This document shows, one piece after another, positions 16,915 through 24,800 of a DNA stretch of 64,000 nucleotides. Position numbers and translations under genes: made by a program. The DNA comes from Bermanella sp047621325 (GTDB taxonomy: Bacteria; Pseudomonadota; Gammaproteobacteria; Pseudomonadales; Oceanobacteraceae). The stretch spans positions 186,001 to 250,000 of the forward strand of contig JBLHLT010000001.1 of assembly GCA_047621325.1 (NCBI GenBank). The letters run 5' to 3'. Numbering within the stretch: the stretch's first letter is position 1; the number at the start of each line of letters is the position of its first letter. The notes under the pieces were generated by a model. That model was given only the letters and a program-made list of their open reading frames with translations. It had not been told where the DNA came from and searched no databases.

Positions 16915-16921
16915 TGCTTTG

Positions 16922-17039
16922 CGCCATTCCAATAAAGCGTAGTCTGTGGATAAGAACCTAAATACACCGCTTAAAACGCAACATCTAAGACATGGACCCT
17001 TGACCTGCTCGTTCCTCGCGTCTAGGGTGACGCAGCTGA
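16922..17039. repeat. 118-bp dispersed repeat, copy 1
   Basis: This copy aligns without gaps to the 118 bases at 17088-17205. The best-conserved part is CTGCTCGTTCCTCGCGTCT followed by GGGTGACG. The region codes for nothing I recognise and lies between the serA terminator and an AraC-type regulator. Confidence 0.75.
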
Positions 17040-17087
17040 AATCGAAAACATGAGCCTCATCATTATCCAACTGCTGCACACCACGCC

Positions 17088-17205
17088 GTCATTCCCATAG
17101 AACGAAGTCCGTAGATGGGAATCCACATTCACCGCTGAAATACGCAACATCTAAGATATAGACCCCTGATCTGCTCGTTCCTCGCGTCTGGGGTGACGTA
17201 ACTGA
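17088..17205. repeat. 118-bp dispersed repeat, copy 2
   Basis: This is the second copy of the same unit. Its left part, GTCATTCCCATAG ... GATGGGAATCCAC, keeps an imperfect inverted repeat that is degraded in copy 1. A fragment related to the CTCGTTCCTCG core also appears near 34327 and, inverted, near 63208. Confidence 0.75.
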
Positions 17206-17275
17206 GAATAAAGCGATAAACTCTATATAACTAAGCTTTCGATTCATACAATCTAAGTAATAAAGAAGCGAGACA

Positions 17276-17845
17276 ATGAAACTTCACATTAAAAACATGG
17301 TGTGTCAGCGCTGTATTATCGCGGTAGAAAGCATCCTTAGTAAACTCGCCTTAAGATTCCATCATATTCAACTAGGAGAGATTGATTTTGGAACGCTAGA
17401 ATTAAATACAACCTCACCCCAATACCACGCGTTAGATAATGAACTAACCGCCCTTGGCTTTGAAATTCTAAATAACAAACAAAGCAAAACCATCGAAGCC
17501 ATCAAAAAGATTTGCTTACAGCAGCTTATCCCACCCAATACAAAACAACACACGTTATCGAAACAAATCAGCGACACCCTGCACACTGATTATTCGCATT
17601 TAAGCCAAATGTTTTCTGCTGTCGAAGGTCTGACTATAGAGCAATATTTCATTGCCCAACGTATCGAAAAAGTAAAAGAGTTCTTAATATACGATGAAAA
17701 ATCACTCAGCGAAATCGCCTTTGATTTAGGTTTTAGCAGTGTTGCACATTTAAGCGGGCAATTTAAAAAAGTCACAGGCATGACGCCGAGTGTCTTTCGT
17801 TCATTAAAAAACCCACAACAACGCCGTGGGCTAGATAAACTGTAA
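17276..17845 (+). CDS. AraC-family regulator with a heavy-metal-associated-like N-terminus
   Basis: The 189-residue protein has two parts. Residues 1-70 look like a small HMA-type domain, with CQRC (C10, C13) after the first strand MKLHIKNMV. Residues about 90-180 form the AraC/XylS double helix-turn-helix (YFIAQRIEKVKEFL, SLSEIAFDLGFSSVAHLSGQFKKVTGMTP). A metal-responsive regulator is the natural inference, since HMA CxxC sites bind copper or similar ions. The start ATG at 17276 follows AAGAAGCGAG. A DUF4396 membrane protein gene lies 80 bases downstream on the same strand and may be its target or partner. Confidence 0.85.
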   Translation: MKLHIKNMVCQRCIIAVESILSKLALRFHHIQLGEIDFGTLELNTTSPQYHALDNELTALGFEILNNKQSKTIEAIKKICLQQLIPPNTKQHTLSKQISDTLHTDYSHLSQMFSAVEGLTIEQYFIAQRIEKVKEFLIYDEKSLSEIAFDLGFSSVAHLSGQFKKVTGMTPSVFRSLKNPQQRRGLDKL

Positions 17846-17925
17846 ATTATGTAACACCTAGCCAAAATCCTATAATGGGATATGCCCTTTCAAGGCCTAA
17901 CATAACCTAAAGAAAGGAGAGGCAT

Positions 17926-18354
17926 ATGAATACATTCTGGCAAAACAAGCAAAACTGGATTAAAAGCGCACACAATACAAAGTGGTGTTTAATTGGTTGT
18001 GCCATCGGCGACTTTGGTACCATTGCGTATTTCCAATTTACGCCTCACGAATTATCCACTCTCACCGTTATGTTATTAGCCATGATGAACGGCTTACTCA
18101 CTAGCATATTACTAGAGACTATTATTCTATTACGCGATGGCTTTGATTTTAAGCATGCTGTTAAAACGGCATTGGGGATGAGTTTTATTTCTATGCTGGC
18201 CATGGAACTAGCTATGAACACCACCGATTATCTACTAACGGGCGGTGCTATTCTAACTTGGTGGGTGATTCCCATTGCGTTATTAGCGGGGTTTTTAACC
18301 CCTTGGCCATATAACTATTGGCGCTTGCAGAAATATAAGAAGTCGTGTCATTGA
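17926..18354 (+). CDS. DUF4396 membrane protein
   Basis: The 142-residue integral membrane protein has about four helices. DUF4396 features are visible: WCLIGCAIGDFGT in the first helix, NGLLTSILLETIIL, MSFISMLAMELAMNTTDYLL with conserved acidic residues inside helices, and FLTPWPYNYWRLQKYKKSCH at the end. The strong ribosome-binding site AAAGGAGAGG precedes the ATG. The family often occurs near copper-handling genes, which fits the metal-sensor-like regulator upstream, but no biochemical role is established that I know of. Confidence 0.8.
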   Translation: MNTFWQNKQNWIKSAHNTKWCLIGCAIGDFGTIAYFQFTPHELSTLTVMLLAMMNGLLTSILLETIILLRDGFDFKHAVKTALGMSFISMLAMELAMNTTDYLLTGGAILTWWVIPIALLAGFLTPWPYNYWRLQKYKKSCH

Positions 18355-18385
18355 ATTTGAAATTTAGCGATAACACTGTGTTTAT

Positions 18386-18447
18386 GTAGGATAGGTTAGA
18401 TTGAGCGCAGCGAAACCGTAACCCATCAATTCAATGATGGGCTATTA
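18386..18447. repeat. GATGGGTTA-type intergenic repeat, copy 2
   Basis: GTAGGATAGGTTAGATTGAG, CGCAGCGAAACCGTAACCCA and a partial inverse ATGATGGGCTATTAA form the same unit as at 9403 and 37342. A REPIN starts only seven bases further on, an arrangement repeated at 37342-37493. Confidence 0.75.
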
Positions 18448-18453
18448 ATATCC

Positions 18454-18524
18454 GTGGGAGGGCGCTTGCGCGCGAATAACTTTTAAAGGTTGCAAAAAAT
18501 TATCGCGCGCAAGCGCCCTCCCAC
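18454..18524. repeat. REPIN copy C
   Basis: The 71-base hairpin has the same arms as the REPINs beside the RAYT gene and a longer spacer. It lies downstream of the DUF4396 gene. Confidence 0.92.
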
Positions 18525-18548
18525 AAATGCAACTTATTAGCTACAACC

Positions 18549-18673
18549 ATTGAGCCGTTACTGAAGAAGCTGAGACAAGGCGAAATACATTTTCAGAGCG
18601 GGAGTTTAGTAGACTAAATGACTAATCTGAAAATGTATTTCAACGCAGTATCAGCGATGCAGGTAGGCTCAAT
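18549..18673. repeat. MITE-like palindromic element
   Basis: About 125 bases are bounded by ATTGAGCC and its inverse GGCTCAAT, with a second inner inverted repeat GAAATACATTTTCAGA / TCTGAAAATGTATTTC. The element ends at the first base of the cobO stop codon complement, so it marks the 3' end of the cobalamin operon and could act as its terminator. No transposase for it is in the window. Confidence 0.65.
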
Positions 18674-19293
18674 TAAAAATCCACACCCTTACGCGCTTTA
18701 ATACCGGCCTTATAAGCATGTTTTATATCTTTCACTTCCGATACGGTATCCGCGAGCTCTTGTAATGCACTGCCGCCACCACGTCCTGTGACCACAACAC
18801 TTTGATGTGACGGTCGGTTTTTAATGGCATCTAAGATTTTAGCTTCATCTAAATACTTATAACCTATCATATAAGTTAATTCATCAAGCAAGACTAAGTC
18901 ATAACGCTCATCTTTTAACATGCGCTCTGCCACGGCCCATGTATCTTCCGCTGCTTTAATATCGCCGCTTTTATCTTGGGTGTTCCAAGTAAAGCCTGTG
19001 CCCATTTGGTAAAAATCTTCTGGCTCAAAATTAGGCAGTAGTGTGGCTTTTTCTTTCAAAAAAATCTCCTCACCACTGAGCTGCTGGCCTTTAATAAACT
19101 GTACAACCCCTACTTTATGGTCATAACCAAGCGCGCGTAAAACCATGCCAAAACCAGAGCTGCTTTTTCCCTTGCCATTACCGGTTAATACGATAACCAC
19201 GCCACGTTCGATATCGGCTTTAGCAATGCTAGCATCCACTTTTTCTTTTTGCTTTTGCATTTTTTCTTTATGCTTTTGCTCTTGATCAGTCAT
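18673..19293 (-). CDS. cobO: Cob(I)yrinic acid a,c-diamide adenosyltransferase
   Basis: It transfers the adenosyl group of ATP to cob(I)alamin or its precursors to make adenosylcobalamin. The 206-residue CobO/BtuR/CobA-type protein has the P-loop LTGNGKGKSSSGFGM (about residues 36-50), VGVVQFIKGQ, GTGFTWNTQD and LVLLDELTYMIGYKYL. The N-terminal 25 residues are a lysine-rich helix. The ATG has AGGAG upstream. It is the last of nine minus-strand genes behind the B12 riboswitch, placed nine bases after btuF. Confidence 0.95.
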   Translation of the reverse strand: MTDQEQKHKEKMQKQKEKVDASIAKADIERGVVIVLTGNGKGKSSSGFGMVLRALGYDHKVGVVQFIKGQQLSGEEIFLKEKATLLPNFEPEDFYQMGTGFTWNTQDKSGDIKAAEDTWAVAERMLKDERYDLVLLDELTYMIGYKYLDEAKILDAIKNRPSHQSVVVTGRGGGSALQELADTVSEVKDIKHAYKAGIKARKGVDF

Positions 19294-19302
19294 GCTTTGC
19301 TC

Positions 19303-20187
19303 CTATTTTTTTATGGTGTTTATAGCACGGGCTTGGTCTAGTACATTGCACACTGCTTGCATGCCTTGTAAAATTCGCCCAGAAAAGCGATGTACAATAT
19401 CGCCATTTATAAAATGAATTTGTTTATTTTTAACCGCCGGAATTTCAGGCCACACACCCCATTTATCACCGGCTTCAATTTTACTGCCGTGTTGTGAGGG
19501 TATAATAATCACGTCTGGTTTTTCTAGTAATACAGTTTCTATGCTCACTTGTGGGTAATCAAGACTGTTGTCATTAAATACATTTACCCCACCACAGCCG
19601 GTGATTAATTCATTTATCCATGAGCCTGCAGCCATGGCGCGCAGTGGTTCACTCCATAGTTGATAAAACACGGTTACTTTGGGTTTATTTAAATTTTCTT
19701 TTCTTAACATTGCTAACTGCTGATTAAATGCCTGCGCATGTTGCTGTGCCGTTTCTTGTAAGCCAAGCTTTTCACCAAGAACGAGCATTTCTTTTGGAAT
19801 GTCATCAAGCTTCTTCGTAATACTCAAATACACAGGTAAACCCAATGCCTGCATTTGTTCGATGTCTTGATCTTTATTACCGCCTTTCCAAGCTATGATT
19901 AAATCGGGTTTTAGCTCTAATACACGCTCAAGTTGAATACCCGCATATCCACCAATTCGAGGAATCACTTTTGCAGCGTCAGGAAAGTCTGCATATTGTG
20001 TGGTACCAATAATACGGTCACCTGCTCCTAACATATACACAAGCTCGACCGCATGAGGCGCCAGCGCAATAATACGTTGAGCGCCTTGCTTGGCTTCACC
20101 ATGACTCACACCCGTTAAACACAGTAGTATGAGAATGCATGCACTCATGCTTATAGCGCGCCTTGATTGTTTATAACGCATGAACAT
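19303..20187 (-). CDS. btuF: Vitamin B12 periplasmic binding protein
   Basis: The 294-residue protein has a signal peptide (hydrophobic ACILILLCLTGVSHG) and the class-III binding-protein fold of BtuF: RIIALAPHAVELVYMLGAG, IGTTQYADFPDAA, PRIGGYAGIQLERVLELKPDLI, and a long linking helix near the middle. It captures cobalamin in the periplasm for the BtuCD transporter encoded just upstream. The ATG at 20187 has AAGGAAACACCCG before it and overlaps the end of cobC by 17 bases. Confidence 0.93.
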   Translation of the reverse strand: MFMRYKQSRRAISMSACILILLCLTGVSHGEAKQGAQRIIALAPHAVELVYMLGAGDRIIGTTQYADFPDAAKVIPRIGGYAGIQLERVLELKPDLIIAWKGGNKDQDIEQMQALGLPVYLSITKKLDDIPKEMLVLGEKLGLQETAQQHAQAFNQQLAMLRKENLNKPKVTVFYQLWSEPLRAMAAGSWINELITGCGGVNVFNDNSLDYPQVSIETVLLEKPDVIIIPSQHGSKIEAGDKWGVWPEIPAVKNKQIHFINGDIVHRFSGRILQGMQAVCNVLDQARAINTIKK

Positions 20188-21253
20188 CGGGTGTTTCCTT
20201 TTTAAGTTGTTGAGCTACTTGCATAAAAGCGTGCTCTAAGCGCTGCCAGTTTTCATTCGTATTATTAGGCAAACCAATACGAATACCGATTTTATTATCT
20301 AATAGCCGCGTATAAATACTTTGTTCACATAAACAGTGGTGTACATTTAATGATTCTTGTTGCGTATCAAACATAAGCGTGACAAAAAAGTTGGTGTTAT
20401 TAATGTTAACGGTCGTGTCCACATTAACCAATAATGTTTGTTTACACATATTTAACAATTTTTTGCTTTGCTCTATTAACCGAGAGCGGGTTTGTTTAAT
20501 CCACAGGGTATCTTGTAAAGCCTGCTTGGTAATAAAGCGTGCAGGGTGATTTAACGCCCAAGGTGGTAGGCGTTGTTTGCACCTTTGAAGCACTTCATTA
20601 TTTGCCATGATCGCACCAACACGTAAACCTGCTAAACCAAAAAATTTCCCTAACGAACGAAATACAATCACGTTATCACACCGATTTTTTACTACACTGT
20701 TTTGGGGCTGTGTATCAATAAAGGCTTCATCCACAATTAACCAAGCAGATTTTTTATGCAACTGTTGGGCAATCTCTAATACCTTCTCCCGTGAGAATAA
20801 ATGGGCGCTGGGATTATTTGGATTAATCAATACGCACACATTGCAATCTTGTAATTGCACAGTGGTGGGTAAATTATGATAAAAAACAATATCCACACCC
20901 AGTGCTTGCCAAGCCCGTGCATGCTCGCTGTAACCCAGAGCAGGCAGTAATACCTTTTTAATCGGCGTAACATATGTATGTAAAACCGCGGGTACACATT
21001 GAATCGCCCAGCTTGAACCTGGCACCATTAACACATCATCACTGCCATAATAATCACTGGCCACTTGTTGTAAGCCATCGTCTTCACTGGGTAAATCACG
21101 AAACACTGCGTCGGGTAAATTGGGCTGTGCATAACCGTTTGGATTAATACCCGTGCTTAAATCCAACCAATCCGATTTTGCAATGCCATAGTGCTTTGCA
21201 TACACCTCTAATTGGCCACCATGTATGGGATGTGAGGATAAAGGCATACGCAT
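20171..21253 (-). CDS. cobC: L-threonine-O-3-phosphate decarboxylase
   Basis: This PLP enzyme makes (R)-1-aminopropan-2-ol phosphate, the linker that CbiB attaches to the corrin ring. It is called CobC in Pseudomonas and CobD in Salmonella. The fold-type-I signatures are HGGQLEVYAKHYG, DLSTGINPNGY, INPNNPSAHLFS, VDEAFIDTQP and the PLP lysine in FRSLGKFFGLAGLRVG. I start it at ATG 21253, two bases past the btuC stop, rather than at a TTG inside btuC. It overlaps btuF. Confidence 0.93.
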   Translation of the reverse strand: MRMPLSSHPIHGGQLEVYAKHYGIAKSDWLDLSTGINPNGYAQPNLPDAVFRDLPSEDDGLQQVASDYYGSDDVLMVPGSSWAIQCVPAVLHTYVTPIKKVLLPALGYSEHARAWQALGVDIVFYHNLPTTVQLQDCNVCVLINPNNPSAHLFSREKVLEIAQQLHKKSAWLIVDEAFIDTQPQNSVVKNRCDNVIVFRSLGKFFGLAGLRVGAIMANNEVLQRCKQRLPPWALNHPARFITKQALQDTLWIKQTRSRLIEQSKKLLNMCKQTLLVNVDTTVNINNTNFFVTLMFDTQQESLNVHHCLCEQSIYTRLLDNKIGIRIGLPNNTNENWQRLEHAFMQVAQQLKKETPDVHAL

Positions 21254-21255
21254 GT

Positions 21256-22275
21256 TCAAGAATCTACCCAAGAACGTTTACGCAATACCAATAAAAAGAA
21301 CACGCTGCCAATGGCCGCTGTAATCACGCCAATAGGTAATTCATTGTTGGCCACTAACGAGCGGGCCAGTACATCGACCCACACCATAAACACCCCACCA
21401 AACAATACACAGGCTAATAAAACATACTGCTGATGGCTTTGTAATAAACGGCGTACAATGTGCGGAATCATCAACCCAATAAAACCGATGCCGCCAGTAT
21501 TAGCCACTAATGTTGCCGTTAATAACGAGCTTAACAACAACATTCCCATGCGTAAGCGCGTCACATTTACACCAAGAGTTTTTGCGGTTTCATCCCCTGC
21601 CAATACCGCTTTTAGTGCTCGTGAATAACCTAAAAATAAAATTAAACAGCCAATGATCACCACGCTTGGCATCAATAAGTTATTCCAATTAGCCCGCGTA
21701 AAGCTGCCTAACGTCCAGAACAATAATGAAGCGGCGGCTTCTGGGTCGGATGCGTACAGAACTAAACTGGTGCCCGCACTAAACATAAACGACGCCGCCA
21801 CACCAGCCAGTAACATACGCTCAATCTGTACGCCGCGCCCTGCTAAACTCAAAACAATTAATACTGAAAATGCGGCCCCAATAAATGCGCCTGTGGTAAT
21901 ACTCATTTGGCCCGCTGCCCAACCCGCACTGCCGCCAATAGATGCTATCACTAATACCGCACCAAACGATGCGCCCGATGCAATACCAAATAAGTAGGGG
22001 TCGGCTAACGGGTTACGAGTGACGGTTTGCAACACCGCACCGGCTAATGACAAACCCGCACCGGTTAAAAAGGCAAGAATCAAACGAGGAATACGCAGCT
22101 CAAGAATAATGCGCTGCTTAATATCAGACACATCACTTTCACCGCCGACTAAACCAAATAAAACCGAGAGTACATCATTGCTTGAAATATTAGCCGCGCC
22201 AAAACTCACCGCCATGACCGCACTGACTAATAAAATAAAAAACGCTATAAAAATATAACCGAATAGTTTAATCAT
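21256..22275 (-). CDS. btuC: Vitamin B12 ABC transporter permease
   Basis: The FecCD-family permease of about 339 residues has around ten helices. Conserved features include LELRIPRLILAFLTGAGLSLAGAVLQ, NPLADPYLFGIASGA, and the C-terminal GGIGFIGLMIPHIVRRL coupling region and NNELPIGVITAAIGSVFFL. The ATG at 22275 overlaps the btuD stop codon; a longer frame inside btuD is not needed. With BtuD and BtuF it forms the inner-membrane corrinoid importer. Confidence 0.94.
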   Translation of the reverse strand: MIKLFGYIFIAFFILLVSAVMAVSFGAANISSNDVLSVLFGLVGGESDVSDIKQRIILELRIPRLILAFLTGAGLSLAGAVLQTVTRNPLADPYLFGIASGASFGAVLVIASIGGSAGWAAGQMSITTGAFIGAAFSVLIVLSLAGRGVQIERMLLAGVAASFMFSAGTSLVLYASDPEAAASLLFWTLGSFTRANWNNLLMPSVVIIGCLILFLGYSRALKAVLAGDETAKTLGVNVTRLRMGMLLLSSLLTATLVANTGGIGFIGLMIPHIVRRLLQSHQQYVLLACVLFGGVFMVWVDVLARSLVANNELPIGVITAAIGSVFFLLVLRKRSWVDS

Positions 22276-23038
22276 GATATTGATACGTAATTCTTGGATG
22301 GCCATTGACAGGATGTGCATCGACGATGGCGTGTGTGCGAAACACATCACGAATGAGTTTTTGCGTTAATACTTGAGCCGGTGTGCCACTGGCCACAAGC
22401 TTGCCTTTATCTAATACTAAAATGTAATCACAAAATGCCGCGGCTAAATTCAAATCATGAAACGACGCCAGTATGGTTTTATTGAGTGACTTTACCTTGG
22501 ACATCATGTCGGTTTGGTAATGTACATCTAAGTGATTAGTCGGTTCGTCCATAATCACCAGTTCAGTATTTTGCGCTAATGCGCGCGCGAGCATCACCCG
22601 CTGTTTTTCACCACCGGATAACAATTGAAACGGTTTACGCTTTAATTCTATAATATCCATTTGCTGCATCACCGCATTAATGTGCGCCGCGTCTTGTTTA
22701 TCATCCCATTGGAATAGTTTTTTATGGGGCGTTAAACCTTGCGAAACCACATCACGCACCGTCAAACCTAAGTGATCACTGTGCTCTTGCAAAATCACCG
22801 ACATATTTTTTGCGTTATCTCTTGCCGAAAATTGCCAGATATCGCTCTCTTCAAATAAAACGTGCCCAGAGGTCGGCGCATTTACCCGATACAAGCAGCG
22901 CATCAAGCTGGATTTTCCCGCACCATTTGGGCCAATCAAACCCACAAATTGGCCTTTGTTAATGCTAAAACTCACATCTTCGACGATGGCTTTATCACTC
23001 ACTTGCCAGCTTAGGTTTTGCGCTGTTAATAAAGCCAT
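22268..23038 (-). CDS. btuD: Vitamin B12 ABC transporter ATPase
   Basis: The 256-residue ABC ATPase has Walker A GLIGPNGAGKSSLMR, Q-loop VILQEHSD, signature LLSGGEKQRVMLARAL, Walker B LVIMDEPTNHLD and the H-loop in LASFHDLN. It powers BtuC. It overlaps the end of cbiB by 13 bases and is followed by btuC with another overlap, so the whole set is translationally compact. Confidence 0.95.
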   Translation of the reverse strand: MALLTAQNLSWQVSDKAIVEDVSFSINKGQFVGLIGPNGAGKSSLMRCLYRVNAPTSGHVLFEESDIWQFSARDNAKNMSVILQEHSDHLGLTVRDVVSQGLTPHKKLFQWDDKQDAAHINAVMQQMDIIELKRKPFQLLSGGEKQRVMLARALAQNTELVIMDEPTNHLDVHYQTDMMSKVKSLNKTILASFHDLNLAAAFCDYILVLDKGKLVASGTPAQVLTQKLIRDVFRTHAIVDAHPVNGHPRITYQYHD

Positions 23039-23979
23039 TGTATGGCGCCCACTGCGAATAAAATAGAAACCAAAACATAACTGCTTTGATACATTAACAA
23101 TATTGATAATTTGATATGCATTGCATTAGGTTGCTCACCGTCACCCAACCAAGGTCGAGACTTTAGCACACCATGATAAGGTGCCGGCCCACCTAAACGC
23201 ACATTCAGTGCAAATGCCCCTGCTGCCATCACAGGGCCAGCATTTGGGCTATACCAACTGCGCGCCCACGTATAAATACGTAATAAATCTTTAATTCGGC
23301 CATTTAAAATACTCACGATTATAAACAAACCCACTGTAAGCCTAGCACTGGGCCAGCCCAATATATCATCAACCCGTGCACTGAATTTACCAAAGTATTC
23401 ATAACGAGCATTGCGGTAACCCCACATTGCGTCTAACGTGTTCGCTAATCGAAATATAATCACGCCTGCAACACCTAGTACTAAAAACCAAAAAATGGGG
23501 GCGATCACTGCATCGTGCGTATTCTCGGTAATGGTTTCGACCGTGGCGCTGCTAATTTGTGCTTCGTTTAAATCTTGGGTATCACGGCTCACAATCATAC
23601 TTAATTGCTGGCGTGCGCCCGCCATATCATTGTGGATTAATGGCGTTGCCACTTCACGGCCATGCTCAGCCAAGCTGCGTGCACCTATTGCGAAATATAC
23701 AATCAAAACTGCAAACACGTTTTGCAAACAATTAGGGGTCATGACATACAGCACACACAAAACACTAGTCGGTATGAATACGGTGACACACCAGCACACT
23801 GCACCCAGTACTATCGTCGTTTTGTTGTTGGTGTCTTTTTTAGGGTAAAACAATATTTCACAACGTGTAGCAAAATTGCCAAACATAATTAATGGATGAT
23901 GACGTTTTACCTCACCAAGCAGCGCGTCGAGTACGAGTGCGCTTATAATAATAAACGCGCTTTCTAATAAAAAAGGCAT
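23026..23979 (-). CDS. cbiB: Adenosylcobinamide-phosphate synthase
   Basis: The 317-residue membrane enzyme (CobD in Pseudomonas naming) joins aminopropanol phosphate to adenosylcobyric acid. Family motifs are DALLGEVKRHHPLIMFG, SLAEHGREVATPL, RDTQDLNEAQISSATVETITENTHDAVIAP (two adjacent segments of the same region), NTLDAMWGYRN and AGAFALNVRLGGP. Several helices are predicted. Together with cobC it supplies lower-ligand linker assembly, while CobU/CobS/CobT-type genes are not in the window. Confidence 0.95.
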   Translation of the reverse strand: MPFLLESAFIIISALVLDALLGEVKRHHPLIMFGNFATRCEILFYPKKDTNNKTTIVLGAVCWCVTVFIPTSVLCVLYVMTPNCLQNVFAVLIVYFAIGARSLAEHGREVATPLIHNDMAGARQQLSMIVSRDTQDLNEAQISSATVETITENTHDAVIAPIFWFLVLGVAGVIIFRLANTLDAMWGYRNARYEYFGKFSARVDDILGWPSARLTVGLFIIVSILNGRIKDLLRIYTWARSWYSPNAGPVMAAGAFALNVRLGGPAPYHGVLKSRPWLGDGEQPNAMHIKLSILLMYQSSYVLVSILFAVGAIQWLY

Positions 23980-23987
23980 GAGTCTAT

Positions 23988-24365
23988 TTATTGGCCTATT
24001 AAAATAAGTTTACCGGTTGCTGGGTCTTTATATACGGTTCCCAGTGATTGCATTCCCGAGTCGGCTGCGTCTAATTGTTTTTGAATATTCTCAGGGATAT
24101 CTAATAATTCCTTACCTTGCTGTACATTCACCGTTTTTTTAACGTTAAAGTGAGATTGTAAATGATCACTTTGAGACAACAGAGCCACCATTAAGCCCAA
24201 TGCAAACACCAGCATCACATCCATTATATTTGCAAAACCCGCCAATGGATCTTGGTCTTGGTTATCAAAGCGTGACGATTCCCACGGACGTTTTTGTTTT
24301 TTAGTATTGAAAACCGGGACATCGATATCTTGTTGTACTGACTTAATAGTATGGCTTTCTTGCAT
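23988..24365 (-). CDS. DUF2149 membrane protein, TolR/ExbD-like in outline
   Basis: The 125-residue protein has a polar N-terminus, one membrane helix (ANIMDVMLVFALGLMVALL, residues about 45-63) and a periplasmic tail. The helix begins with an aspartate (D49), in the same place as the ion-carrying aspartate of ExbD/TolR. DUF2149 proteins are usually encoded beside MotA/TolQ/ExbB proteins and CobN-like proteins, as here. Its ATG overlaps the stop of the ExbB-like gene (TAATG). I infer that it is the stator-like partner of that protein; the exact function is not established. Confidence 0.8.
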   Translation of the reverse strand: MQESHTIKSVQQDIDVPVFNTKKQKRPWESSRFDNQDQDPLAGFANIMDVMLVFALGLMVALLSQSDHLQSHFNVKKTVNVQQGKELLDIPENIQKQLDAADSGMQSLGTVYKDPATGKLILIGQ

Positions 24366-24799
24366 TATGCACTCACCCTATCAAGGGCTTGTTCATACCA
24401 GCGACGGCGAAAGCGTCCCAATATAAATGCACCTAAGCCGATTAACAAACCAATGACGGTGGTATCAAACGCAATGCTAATAGCAGTGGATAACTGGGTT
24501 AAATCCCCTTGGCTCATGGCGGTCAAACCTGGGCCTAATGGAATAAGTGTGCCCATTAAACCAAGAATTGGGCCGCTGCGCGTCAGCATATCAACGCGAT
24601 CAATTCGAACAGTGGCGTAATCACTTAACGCTTTTTCACCTTGCAGTTGCAAGCGTAGCAAACCACCAAACTTTTCCGATATTGTGGCACCCACTTCCCA
24701 GAACAAAACGGCCAAACAAAAAATCAATGCCAGCACCACTGGTAATAATAAAACATTCACAAACTGGTGAATCAAACCGAACGTCATACCTTCAAACAT
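24365..24799 (-). CDS. MotA/TolQ/ExbB-type proton channel protein
   Basis: From the ATG at 24799 the protein has 144 residues and three hydrophobic helices. The last two contain the TolQ/ExbB signatures GPILGLMGTLIPLGPGL and AISIAFDTTVIGLLIGLGAFIL. In ExbB and TolQ these helices line the ion path and drive an energised partner. The ATG lies one base after the cobN-like stop, and a longer frame inside that gene is unlikely. No exbD or tonB gene lies nearby; the DUF2149 protein next to it probably takes the ExbD place. Confidence 0.85.
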   Translation of the reverse strand: MFEGMTFGLIHQFVNVLLLPVVLALIFCLAVLFWEVGATISEKFGGLLRLQLQGEKALSDYATVRIDRVDMLTRSGPILGLMGTLIPLGPGLTAMSQGDLTQLSTAISIAFDTTVIGLLIGLGAFILGRFRRRWYEQALDRVSA

Positions 24800-24800
24800 A

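Noticed and set aside
18355..18672. Possible tRNA or small RNA gene in the hairpin-rich region
   Set aside because: The hairpins are explained by the GATGGGTTA repeat, REPIN and the MITE-like palindrome; no cloverleaf or conserved tRNA arms are seen.
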